A stretch of DNA of 64,000 bases from Halichondria panicea. Taxonomy: Eukaryota > Porifera > Demospongiae > Suberitida > Halichondriidae. The stretch covers positions 6,093,122 to 6,157,121 of the forward strand of contig NC_087377.1 in NCBI RefSeq assembly GCF_963675165.1, in the 5' to 3' direction. The notes under the pieces were generated by a model. It did not search any database. It had not been told where the DNA came from and saw nothing but the letters and a program-made list of their open reading frames with translations. Position 1 is the first letter of the stretch, and each line of letters opens with the position of its first letter. The position numbers were made by a program, and so were the translations under genes. Below, piece after piece: positions 54,481-64,000 of the stretch.

Positions 54481-57400
54481 AAGAACTATGTCCAGCCTAT
54501 GGTAAAACGTGCAATAAGTGCCGTAAACCAAACCACTTTGCAGTGAAATGCAGAAGTAGGCAAACTCTGAAGGAAGTCAAAACATTAGACGAGCAAGAGG
54601 AAATCTTGCAAACACGAGTGCCAGGAACAGGCATAGATGACTCTCAGTTGGTCACACTCAAACTAGAGAGCGGAAACTGCTTACGTTTCCAGGTGGATAC
54701 GGGAGCGCAGTGCAATGTAGTCCCGTTAGACTTATACAAGAAAGCAACAAAAGACCACAACCTAAGAAATGTCAAATCCACCAGTCAGAAGATCATTGCG
54801 TATGGAGGTACTCAAATTCCCGTGTACGGTATTGCTACCATCGAAGTCTCACGTGGAAGTTCCAAGTACAAGCTAGCTTGCAAACTAGTCGATAAGACGA
54901 ATACCCGACCATTACTAGGAAGGAAAGCTTGTGTGGGCATGAAAATTGTCGCATATTTGGACAACGATGGCCTCAACAAACCAGTTACAGGAGATGCCAC
55001 GGTGTTCTCAGTAAACGAGAAAGGCAGCCCTTTGGACCAAGACACTATCCTAAAAAAACACCCCAAAAGTTTTGGTGAAGGAGTGGGGTTAGTAGCAGGA
55101 GAGTACCACATCCGGCTCGATAAAACGATGGACCCTGTGCAACACCCTCCCAGAGAAGAGTTCCAGTTGCATTGAGAGGTCGCTTACAAGAGACACTCGA
55201 CGTCCTAGTCCAGCAAGACATAATAGCCCCTGTGACAGAGCCCACTCCCTGGATCAGCTCGCTGGTGGTTTGGACCAAGAAAGATGGAAAGCTACGTTTG
55301 TGTTTGGATCCAAAGGAACTAAACAATGCTAAATGCTATTCACCGGGAGCACTACCCGTTACCCACCATTGAAGAGATTGCAACTCGTCTCCATGGGGCA
55401 AAGTTCTTCACGGTTTTGGATGCAAGAAACGGGTTTTGGCATGTGGCATTGGACATGCCATCGTCTCTACTCACCACGTTCAACACTCCATTTGGGAGAT
55501 ATCAGTGGAAACGAATGCCATTTGGGATTTTTTCGGCCCCAGAAGTTTTCCAGCGGAAAATGCACGAGATAATTGAGGGGCTGGAGGGAGTGGAACTTGT
55601 GGCTGATGATTTCGTCGTAGTGGGTTACGGGGACACGACTGAAGCCGCCATCCTAGATCATGACAAACATCTAGAAGCTTTTTTGAATCGATGCGAAGAG
55701 CGAAACTTGAAACTGAACGACAAAAAGATCAAGTTGAGGCTAACAGAAGTACCTTTTATTGGTCATGTGGCCACGGCTGACGGGTTGTGTGTGGATCCCC
55801 ACAAAGTGAAGGCCATCCAAGAAATGCCTCCTCCTTCTGACGTTGCCGGACGTTGCCGGAGTGCAGCGTCTATTAGGACTTGCACAGTATTTGGGCAAGT
55901 TCCTGCCTCACTTGTCAGACATCACAAAACAATTGAGAGATTTGACCAGGAAAGACAGCGAATGGACGTGGGATCAGGCACAACGAAATGCTTTAGAGTC
56001 ATTGAAGAAAGCCGTATCCAGTGCACCAGTCTTGCGGTACTACAATCTGGAAGATGAAGTGACACTACAATGTGATGCCTCACAATCTGGCCTTGGAGCT
56101 GCCCTACTTCAAGATGGTCAGCCGGTAGCAGCCGGTAGCATATGCATCAAGAGCACTTACCGAAACAGAGACCAGGTATGCTCAAATAGAAAAAGAATTG
56201 CTAGCAATTGTATTTGCTTGCGATCATTTCGAGGCGTACATCTACGATCGAGAACAAGTTAATATCGAAACAGACCATCAGCCATTGGTGTCGATCATTA
56301 CCAAGCCGTTAAACAAAGCACCAGATAGGCTTCAACGAATGTTACTTCGGTTACAAAAATATAGCCTCCGATTGAAGTATAAGAAAGGCCCGGAGATGTA
56401 TTTGGCGGACACACTGAGCAGAGCATACCTACCAGAAGTCAATGTGTGCGAGTCCATCCAGAAACTAGAGGAAGTGGATCACACATCCACATTGGCCATT
56501 CCTGCTGACAGAATAGAACGTTTGAAGCAAGCATCGTCGGAGGATCCCGTTTTGGACGTGCTGCGACTCACCGTTTTAAAAGGTTGGCCCGAAACGAAAT
56601 CGGAGGTACCAGAGAGCATACATGCATATTATGACATTCGTGACGAATTGACAGTGCAAGACTCGTTGATCTTCAAAGGACAACGATTAGTGATCCCAGT
56701 GGCGTTACGGAAGGAGATGATTGAATTGGTCCACACTACTCATATTGGAGTGGAGGGATGCCTCAGACGGGCAAGAGAAACAATGTATTGGCCACGAATG
56801 TCGACGGAGCTCAAAGAATACATATCGAAGTGTGATGTGTGTGCAAGTCACCGAGTCATGCAAGGCAAAGAACCTCTCCAGCAGCACAGATTTGCAGCCC
56901 GACCATGGTCAAAAGTGGGAGCCGACTTATGTGAGCTAAAAGGACGTACATTACTTGTGGTGAGTGATTACTTTAGTAATTACGTTGAAGTCGAGAATGT
57001 TAGCAAACCCAATACAAATGGGGTGACCAAGCCGTTGAAGGCCATGTTTGCAAGGTGGGGTGTGCCTGAAGAGTTGGTGTCAGACAACGGCCCACAATTC
57101 AGCTCAACAGAGTTCGCAGAATTTTCAAGGAAATGGGGTTTCGAACACACCACATCATCCCCACACTACCCACAATCGAATGGGAAAGCGGAAAATGCGG
57201 TCAAGACTGTAAAACGGTTATTTACCAAGGCCAGAGAAGCTGGCCAATCCGAATTCCAGGCTCTACTAGACTGGCGTAACACACCCACAGAAGGAATAGG
57301 CACCAGCCCAGCGCAACGGTTCCTTGGTCGCCGATGCAAAACACTCCTTCCCACAACCAGAGCACTATTACAACCTCAGTACTCAACAGAGAAGGACACG

Positions 57401-57814
57401 CAAGCGATAAACCAGCAGAAAAAACGTCAGGAACTCTATTACAATCGTCAAACCAAATCACTAACACCGTTGACCTCGGGAGACACAGTGAGATTGCGCT
57501 TACCTGGAGAGAAAACTTGGAGTGCTGGTGTCTGCACAGGACTAGTTGGCCCCAGAAGCTATAAAGTCCAAGTAGGTGGTCACGAGTACAGACGAAACCG
57601 CCGTCAAGTGATTCAAACTGAGGAACCTCGAGAGATTGAGCTCCCAGAAGCTATAGTCCAAGAAGAGCAGCCAAGTAGTGAACAGGGACCTGCCCCGAAC
57701 GATACCACAAGGAATGTGTCCCCTCAATTAGAAACTAACATACCCAAACCTGTACGCAGGTCTGGACGAAATCGGAAATCTCCAGATTGGTTCATGAACT
57801 ATGTCCCAGCATAG
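54390..57814 (+). pseudogene. Gypsy-2 pol (protease, RT, RNase H, integrase)
   Basis: Protease active site QVDTGAQCNVVPLD (54694-54735). The RT carries LDARNGFWHV (first Asp) and VADDFVVVG (catalytic DD, 55600-55626). RNase H carries LQCDASQSGLGAALLQDG (56068-56121) and ETDHQPLV. Integrase contains an HHCC-type region (CDVCASHR), VVSDYFSNYVEVENV, LVSDNGPQFSS and NGKAENAVKTVKRLF (Glu). The tail ends GRNRKSPDWFMNYVPA at 57814. The integrase half (56198-57814) is an uninterrupted 538-codon frame. Frame changes lie near 55145 and 55340. Two more coincide with perfect 10-bp duplications, cgttgccgga (55841-55860) and gccggtagca (56121-56140). Confidence 0.9.
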
Positions 57815-57984
57815 GACAGAACACAAGTACGCGTTATTATGTAGCCTGTTATTACCTTTATTGTTAAATGTAGTCATTAGAATTATGGGTCACTATTATT
57901 TTTCTATGGACCATTATGTTAATTTGTTTATGTCATCTATTTGGTTATGTATCGTTTAGTTATGTTTTTTGGGAAAAAAAAAGA

Positions 57985-58103
57985 TGTCACGATATTTAAC
58001 ATTACATCATCTTTTGTACTCAGTGACCTTACCTCGTGTTGATACACATTGGCTAAAGTGAAACTGACTAGCTAGTTGCAGTAAACTATATATGCTCGTT
58101 ACA
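57985..58103 (+). repeat. Gypsy-2 3' LTR (119 bp)
   Basis: TGTCACGATATTTAAC...GCTCGTTACA, a TG...CA repeat just after a polypurine tract. Short for an LTR, but fully duplicated on the left. Confidence 0.9.
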
Positions 58104-59068
58104 GGGTTGGCTTGTGTGAAGTTCCTGCTTGCTTCCAAGGTTACAATTCAATTAGGCTCACTACTCAATTAGGATCACTGTGTACATGTACAGAGGTTGA
58201 TTGCATAATAATGTTCTGACCTTTTCAGGGGAAAGAAAGAAAAGGCTTGTTGGGCTTATGAGTGTACCGTTTATGAGTGAGTGTATGAGTGTACTGTCTA
58301 CATTTTCTTCCCAACATAATAGGCTTGTTGGTTGCCCCAGCTAGGATTAGGTGTCATTAGTTGGCTTGTGTGTTTTGCCTGTGATATGCATTGTAATTCT
58401 GTTAAATCTTTTTATGAACTCCCAGTTTGTTGTAGGATCACAATTACTTTATATGTGCCTATGAGTGCCATTGCATGTAAGTTTGCTTGTGGGAGCCTAC
58501 GCTAAGGTGGTTGTATGATTCATAATTATTTGGCACCGAGATGTACTGTACTTTGTGTATTGTGGCCATTCTCAATATACTTTTTTAGTTAGTGCTGTGT
58601 TACATGTACATTCCTAATTTTTAGTCTGCTGTCTATTATAGCAATTCAATTATAATTATGTGGCTGAATGAATGTTATTATTCAATTTAGTGTGTGTATT
58701 GATTGCATGATAATCTTTTGATTTTTTAGGCTAGGCACCACCCCAAACAAAGGTACATTTAAAATTCAATTTCTTTATGGCTGGCTTGTTGGCTGGTGTT
58801 TGTCTCTGAGGAGGAGGTTATGTTCTACTGTGTGTAAGAACAATTGATTCTAGAGGTGTTCTAGAGGTGGTCTGCTTGGTTGGTAATACTCCTTCTTCCT
58901 CATGAAACTATCGTCACTGCCATGGCCATCTTATGGGTCTGAGAAGCTCTGACTACTATCCAGGATACCTAGGAGTACCTCATCCTCTGTGTACAGAGGC
59001 CTCTTAGTCATTGTTGTACCAGTAATTGCACTTTTGAGATTGATATTGAAATACAAATTTCACATGAA
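58104..59068. other. Intergenic stretch
   Basis: AT-rich with no ORF of note. Short duplications: ctcaattagg(c/a)tcact at 58150-58185, tatgagtgtac(c/t)gt near 58257-58300, tctagaggtg(t/g) at 58851-58869. Confidence 0.5.
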
Positions 59069-59700
59069 AATTTCAGTAAATTTTTGATTGCTAACCTATG
59101 GTGATCGGACTCAGTACGGCTTCTGTTGACCTTCGAGAGAAGCCTTGCGAGCTCTGGAAGGTTGTAGCTCACCACAAATTAATTAAGAGTAAAGTAATGT
59201 GCGGTTGACACTTCAAAGCGTCAACTGCAGCTATTCGGTTAATACCCCTGAGTAGTATACGCACGAGTTCTAAACATAATGTTGTTGTACGTAATACAAC
59301 TGGCTCACATCACAACTGGCTCACATCGCACATCGCTGCTACTGCCACTGTTCCTCTGTTCACTGTACATACGTGGCCCCACCTCTGGATTTCAGCAAAT
59401 TTTTGATTGCTAACCTATGGTGATCGGACTCAGTACGGCTTTTGTTGACCTTTGAGAGAAGCCTTGCAAAGCTGTGGAGCTCTGGAAGGTTGTAGCTCAC
59501 CACAAATTAATTAAGAGTAAAGTAATGTGCGGTTGACGCTTCAAAGCGGCTGACGGTCAACCGCGGCTATTCAGTTAATACCCCTGAGTAGTGGCACGAG
59601 TTCTAAACATAATGTTGTTGTAGTCAACAAACGTATCCTGGCTCACATCGCTGCTACTGCCACTGTTCCTCTGTTCACTGTGCCCCACCTCTGGATTATT
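59069..59700 (+). repeat. Tandem duplication, 2 x ~320 bp
   Basis: Copy 1 begins atttcagtaaatttttgatt (59070) and copy 2 atttcagcaaatttttgatt (59390). Both contain ggtgatcggactcagtacgg, accacaaattaattaagagt, gagttctaaacataatg and end gccccacctctggatt. The copies differ by several small indels, each of which is itself a short local duplication (for example caactggctcacat twice in copy 1). No ORF. Confidence 0.9.
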
Positions 59701-60028
59701 GGATCCAGTCACACCTACATGTAGTGTACAAAGAAGGCTCTACCAATAAATTCTAGATACAACTACTATCTACCATGCACAGTCAGTACCAGCTTCTAGC
59801 GATTCTACAAACTACAAACACATGCAACAAGTACGAACAAGTACTGTAGCAACTGCAACTGGTTGTATTTTTAATATTAATTTTATGGGCCTGATTTTAA
59901 ATAACGCTGTCTACTGAACCGGCACCGGCATCAATAATATTGACTTAGGAGAACCGGCTCCGGTTCCTATAGTCCTGCGTACAATTGAACTGGCCACGTG
60001 GCTGGCCATTTTAGAGAACTATAAAGAA
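59701..60028. other. Upstream region of the ZSWIM-like gene
   Basis: AT-rich. gaaccggc words near 59918 and 59951 form a short inverted pair (accggcaccgg / ccggctccgg). No TATA box can be assigned with confidence. Confidence 0.4.
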
Positions 60029-63000
60029 ATGGCTAAAATTGGAGATAAATTTAGTAGCTTGGAAGAATTTAAATTGAAAGTAGAATGTTTTCTACAAGAA
60101 AGAAGCTTTTATAGAGCTGTGGAGGAGAGACTCCAGAACGATGCTCGTAAGAGAGGGATAGAGCGACCTTTAAAGACTGATCTGAAGTACTATGAATTAA
60201 AGTACTGTTGTATACATGGCGGTCGATCCTTTAAGCCCCGAGGGAAAGGAAGCAGGTGCACTTCGTAAGTCGTAGTCCACTATACCCACCTTGCAGGGTA
60301 TGTCGGGGTTTAGTGGGGATTTGATTTGCATCAATATCTACTGCCCCACCCCTAGGGGACTGGTTGAAATCAAATCCCTACTTCCCCTCCCATACCCCTA
60401 CTTAATGCGTACTTAATAACCCTGGGATTGGACATACTGAGGAAATGAGGAAGTCAAATTCCCCACCCTATCCCGCACCTCGAGTTACTTACTGAATCAC
60501 CCCACTATGTCCTCCACAGGGGGGGGGGTAGTGGGGACTGACATTGATAGTTGCATAATTACTGACTATAACACAAAAAATCTTAGTAGAATCATGAATC
60601 ATGAGCATAGTGTTCCTCTGTTTATTTCTCGCTCCTGGCACTTTTTCTTTAGGACCTTTAGGCAAGATTGTCCGGCCTTGAAAATCGATAAGAATGGCAC
60701 TGCTTTTGAAGTGGGAAGTGTCTCAACGGAACATACCCATGAAGTATCTCAGGTTAGTTTTTTTATCACCATGCATGTACTGATAAGACATAATTTGTGT
60801 GTTCCAATGTGTAGGAGCTGTTTAAACATCTACCACGTCAAAGAAGCCTCCCTACTGAAGCTAAAGAAAAGGCTACTAAACTTCTGGGGATGAATGTAAA
60901 CAAAAAGCTGTTGCAGCAAGAACTAGTACGAGAGACAGGGAATGTTATTCTTTTAAAAGATCTGACAAACATTGCATCCTCTACCAAACTCGGGAAAAGC
61001 AGAAACAGCATACTCTGATGAAGCATTATGGTAAGTCACTAATACTAATAGTCACTAATACTAATGGCGTGCAAGATTCATTAGTATAATTTTATTGCGT
61101 TTATAATTAGTGCATGTTGATTCCATGTTGATTCTTTCAGAATAATAGCTCTGCCCCTAAAATACCCATCTAATGTCTAGCTTGCATGTACTTACACAAG
61201 TCTCTCTTTGGAAATATTCTCAGACAGTGAAAAAAACCTGAAAGGCTCAGGATCAGCAAATGTGAAGCATACCCTGAGCTTCTATGCCTTGATGCCACAT
61301 ACAAATTGCTGGAATTAGGGCTGCCTGTATATTTAATGCTCACCGAGGATTCTAACGGTCAAAGTGAAATAGTGGCAGTCTGCTTGTTGGTGACAGAAGA
61401 TAGAGAGAGCATGTCTTGGATGATGGAGGCTTTCAAACAGCATAATCAAAATTGGAAGAATGTACGAGTTGTGATGGCAGACAAAGATATTGGCGAGAGA
61501 GATGTTGTTAAGGAGCAACTACCAAATGCTTCTGTTCTATTCCACGCGTTGAGAAGCCTACGAAGAGAGATCACTTGTGAAAAAATGGGGATTTCATCTG
61601 GGCAACGGTCCCTCTGCTTGGAGATGGTACAGAAAATGGCTTACGCTACCACAGAAGCTCACTATCGAGAGCTTTATGCTAACTTCCAGAGATCTGCTCC
61701 AAGGGAAGTTGTGTTATATTTTGAGGCATAGCATTAGAGATGAATGGGTTCTCGGAATGAAGTCCAACTGTGGCAACTTTCTCAATTTTACTAACAATCG
61801 ATTGGAGAGTATCAATGGAAAGTTGATAAATCGCCATAGCTCCCTGGAAGAGTTTGTTGATAGATTTTTCGTCATTTTAACTGCTGAACGTGATCATAAG
61901 GCTGCTTCATAAGGCTGCTCTGGTCTTTCAACGAGTGAAAGTTAACCCATTTCGAGATGACAGTTCTATTGACTAGTTATGCGGCTGATTTTGTTCACAA
62001 GCAGCTAGAATTAGCTGGTAAGGTATCGAAAATCACGTGACGTGTATATTGTGAAAACATCAGAGGGACGTCACAATTTCTAGTTGCGAGTGCATATTCA
62101 CTCTGTGTAGTTAAGGCCTGGGTCAGGCACTGATAAGATTAATTTTATTCATTACCAACATTTAATGTACATGATGTAGATTGTGCAGTGTTAATGAGAT
62201 TCATAACCATTATTAATGTTATTCATTGCAATGATGTCCCGTGTCAAGAAGAAGTCGAGGTACTTGCTTAGCTAGCTGCTGGAACTATTGTACAGAATCT
62301 TTAGCAACAAATGCGGTGGACTTGCACAAGGTAAGACTAGTTGTTTAGGCCCTCAAAAGATAGACTCAAAAGATAGAGTAGGTTGTCATGATTATATTTC
62401 CAGCGGGGGAAGTCAATATGTGCAAAACTGCCTTAGCTATACTGGCTTCTTTAGCTCTGACAGCCACTCTAGAGGTAGGCTATGCTGTGTATCTCAAGAA
62501 TACAGTAACTCCTACTCTTCCCGCCGGATATTAGTACCTAGCAATGATAAGTTCCCTCTTAGCATCTTCATGGCCGCATTTGTAGTTCTTCTTATTAAAA
62601 GTGCCATGGCGTCAATCACCATTTTTGGGGCTAATTAGCATAATTGAATTAAACTAATTAGTTTTTTGGAAAAAGAAAACATTGAGCTTCACTGTATATT
62701 GCAAATAATACAGCAGTATGAACATAGTGTTAAATTTTTATTTACAGCCAGACCCGGGCCTTAACTATGCAGAGCAGTAGGTCAATGCTTGTCGCCATAT
62801 TTGCTCTCAACTTGGTATATCTACCTATGATGCTGTTCTCTACACATCGGATTTTCTCAGCCCATTCTTCAGAGGGTACATTGGTTTTAACAACTGGAAA
62901 GGAGCATTGCCGCTCACTAAGCCAACATCAAAAATTTCGAAAAATGTCAATTCTTTCTGCTGAGTTGGCGTCAGTTGCAAGCTATGCATCCAAAAACCAA

Positions 63001-63536
63001 TTTGACAGGCGAATGAAGCTAGTGAAAGATTTGATATTGTATTGGAAGAATGGAGAAGAAGTTGGGCTCGCAGAACTGAATGAAAGTGAGTCTGATAATT
63101 GTGCCACTTAAAATGCTGTTTGTAGCTCTCCCTCTTCCCACAATACCCCTCTTCCCACCACTTTATTTGTACTTGAGTGACATGTAATGTACAGGTATCC
63201 CCATATTCTAAACAATGCACACCACCTCCTCACAAATAATGTTCAGGTGAAGATGAAGGACCCACCTCGACCACCCCCTGATGAGGAAGGTGACTCAGAG
63301 GAGGAGAATGATGGTGAGCAAATCAAGTTTTTGTTTTCATGCTAGAGGTTCCACAGATGAAACACCAGAGCAAGAAATTCTCAGGCTAAACAATATTAGT
63401 AAAACCAGTAGGTTTTACATAGGATTGGCAGTGGGTTTGCCCGTGTTTAGCAATATTTCAATTATTTTGACTCATGTTCAAACTGTTCTATCTCTGCAGG
63501 GAAAGGCCACATCAAGAAACTGGCTGAACAGATAGT
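60029..63536 (+). pseudogene. ZSWIM1/ZSWIM3-like (MULE-transposase-derived) gene, multi-exon, damaged
   Basis: Exon 1 60029-60264 (MAKIGDKFSSLEEFKLKVEC, an SWIM-family N-terminal FAR1-like region). Exon 2 60653-60752 (TFRQDCPALKIDKNG, EHTHEVSQ). Exon 3 from 60815 (ELFKHLPRQRSLPTEA, KKLLQQELVRETGN). Then the catalytic core: LLCLDATYKL (Asp, 61291), VVMADKDIGERD (Asp, 61480), TNNRLESINGKL (Glu, 61805). A C-terminal SWIM zinc finger with CRHIC lies at about 62787, split by an insertion. Later exons encode SVASYASKNQFDRRMKLVKD, a Pro/Glu-rich piece (63247-63311) and GKGHIKKLAEQ near 63500. Frame changes occur near 61015, 61250, 61725 and 61920 (duplicated cataaggctgctt). All three MULE acidic residues persist. 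It could be a host ZSWIM-type gene or an autonomous MULE; no MULE TIRs were seen. Confidence 0.7.
62115..62760. mobile_element. 646-bp TTAA-flanked element inserted in the SWIM exon
   Basis: TTAA direct repeats at 62111-62114 and 62761-62764. Inverted ends are GGCCTGGGTCAGGC at the left and, as reverse complement, GGCCCGGGTCTGGC at the right. Joining the two flanks over the TTAA would place YAEQ-type sequence directly before the CRH of the SWIM finger. A TTAA target is known for piggyBac and Kolobok elements; the GG start favours neither clearly. The short ATG frame inside (MSRVKKKS at 62231, followed by gtacttg) might be a relic of an N-terminal exon. Confidence 0.8.
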
Positions 63537-64000
63537 TTATCCTTTTCTCTCTTTGTATCTCTCATTTCATAATCCATAAACATTTTAATGAATGAATATT
63601 TTCATTTTAAAAATTGCACTATTTCGACGTTTCACCGCTCTTTGTCTGACTGACTAAGTAAGTAAGTAAGTAAGTGAGTAAGTAAGTAAGTTTCTTGCCC
63701 AGCATTTACTCCAAGTACAGCCATCTCCAGGACATTCTGCACAGGGTTTCCAAACGACTACAACCTGGATTACAAAGCACTTCTTCAGATTTGCGATTGC
63801 TTCCACGAGGCAGATGACCTCTCAGTCTCTATTTCTCTTACCTAGACAATTCCGCCATCTTTAATGACTCAGCAATTGTGTTGTGGCCAATAATAATATA
63901 TAGGCGTGGCTAATAAACCGTGCGCCTAAAATCAGTGCAGCAGTGCTTTTCCAGAGCCTGAGGTGTTCCTTTTCTTCACACTGTTCAGCTCTAGCTCCCT
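63537..64000. other. Right-edge sequence with (TAAG)n microsatellite
   Basis: taagtaagtaagtaagtgag repeats at 63655-63692. The remainder shows no ORF, RNA gene or repeat partner in this window. Confidence 0.6.

Larger units (their letters stand above)
53679..58103 (+). mobile_element. Ty3/Gypsy retrotransposon 2, plus strand, both LTRs, frame-broken
   Basis: Near-identical direct terminal repeats at 53679-53792 and 57985-58103 bracket gag-pol in the order gag, zinc knuckle, protease, RT, RNase H, integrase. A primer-binding-site-like tggtggcagcggcgg starts directly after the left LTR (53793). A polypurine tract gggaaaaaaaaaga precedes the right LTR. No envelope gene. LTR identity appears very high, so the insertion is recent, yet the frame changes about six times. 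No clear target duplication was found. Confidence 0.92.

Noticed and set aside
53679-58103. Endogenous retrovirus
   Set aside because: No envelope-like ORF after pol. The gag-pol order and short LTRs fit an ordinary Ty3/Gypsy retrotransposon.

Overview
This window looks like eukaryotic nuclear DNA, most likely from an early-branching animal. A sponge is my best guess, at low confidence. Genes are split by tiny GT-AG introns of about 47-130 bp, there are no bacterial operons, and nearly everything recognisable is a metazoan-type transposon or retrotransposon. I found no rRNA, tRNA or CRISPR array and no unambiguous intact host gene.

Left part (1-18.6 kb): seven blocks, about 12.8 kb in total, of a TG/CA-rich satellite. 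Near-pure (TG)n is punctuated by a recurrent 12-mer GTGCACGCCGTG and by G-runs, and it is organised into higher-order repeats. The blocks are separated by a small set of non-satellite modules (called A, B, C, D here) that recur in direct and inverted orientation. Module C also forms a tandem array of about 0.65-0.73 kb units at 2.1-4.3 kb. The satellite reads TG on the plus strand up to 13,789 and CA from 13,790, which makes a head-to-head palindromic junction. Very long His/Thr-rich open frames cross these blocks, but they are explained by base composition.

Middle part (18.6-53 kb): nested and decayed DNA transposons. These are a TTAA-flanked repeat family (repeat A, four copies) interrupted by a 1.2-kb element with perfect 27-bp inverted ends and a 10-bp target duplication; a broken multi-exon gene of uncertain family; an IS630/Tc1-like pseudogene; a broken reverse-transcriptase element; three piggyBac-like 5' ends; two Harbinger transposase halves in opposite orientation; a complete hAT element with an intact two-exon transposase of about 746 residues; a decayed minus-strand Ty3/Gypsy element that abuts a fragment of another Gypsy integrase; a long foldback element; and a Merlin (IS1595-type) element with inverted ends of about 60 bp and a three-exon transposase gene broken once.

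Right part (53-64 kb): a plus-strand Ty3/Gypsy element with both LTRs. Two of its frame breaks are perfect 10-bp tandem duplications. After a 320-bp tandem duplication comes a multi-exon gene of the ZSWIM1/3 (MULE-transposase-derived) type. Its three acidic catalytic positions are present, but its SWIM zinc-finger exon is interrupted by a 646-bp TTAA-flanked element.

A feature seen across the whole non-satellite part is an abundance of short, 8-40-bp, near-perfect tandem duplications, often with a few-base spacer. They occur in coding and noncoding DNA alike. With the strand-switching satellite, this is the least explained signal here.
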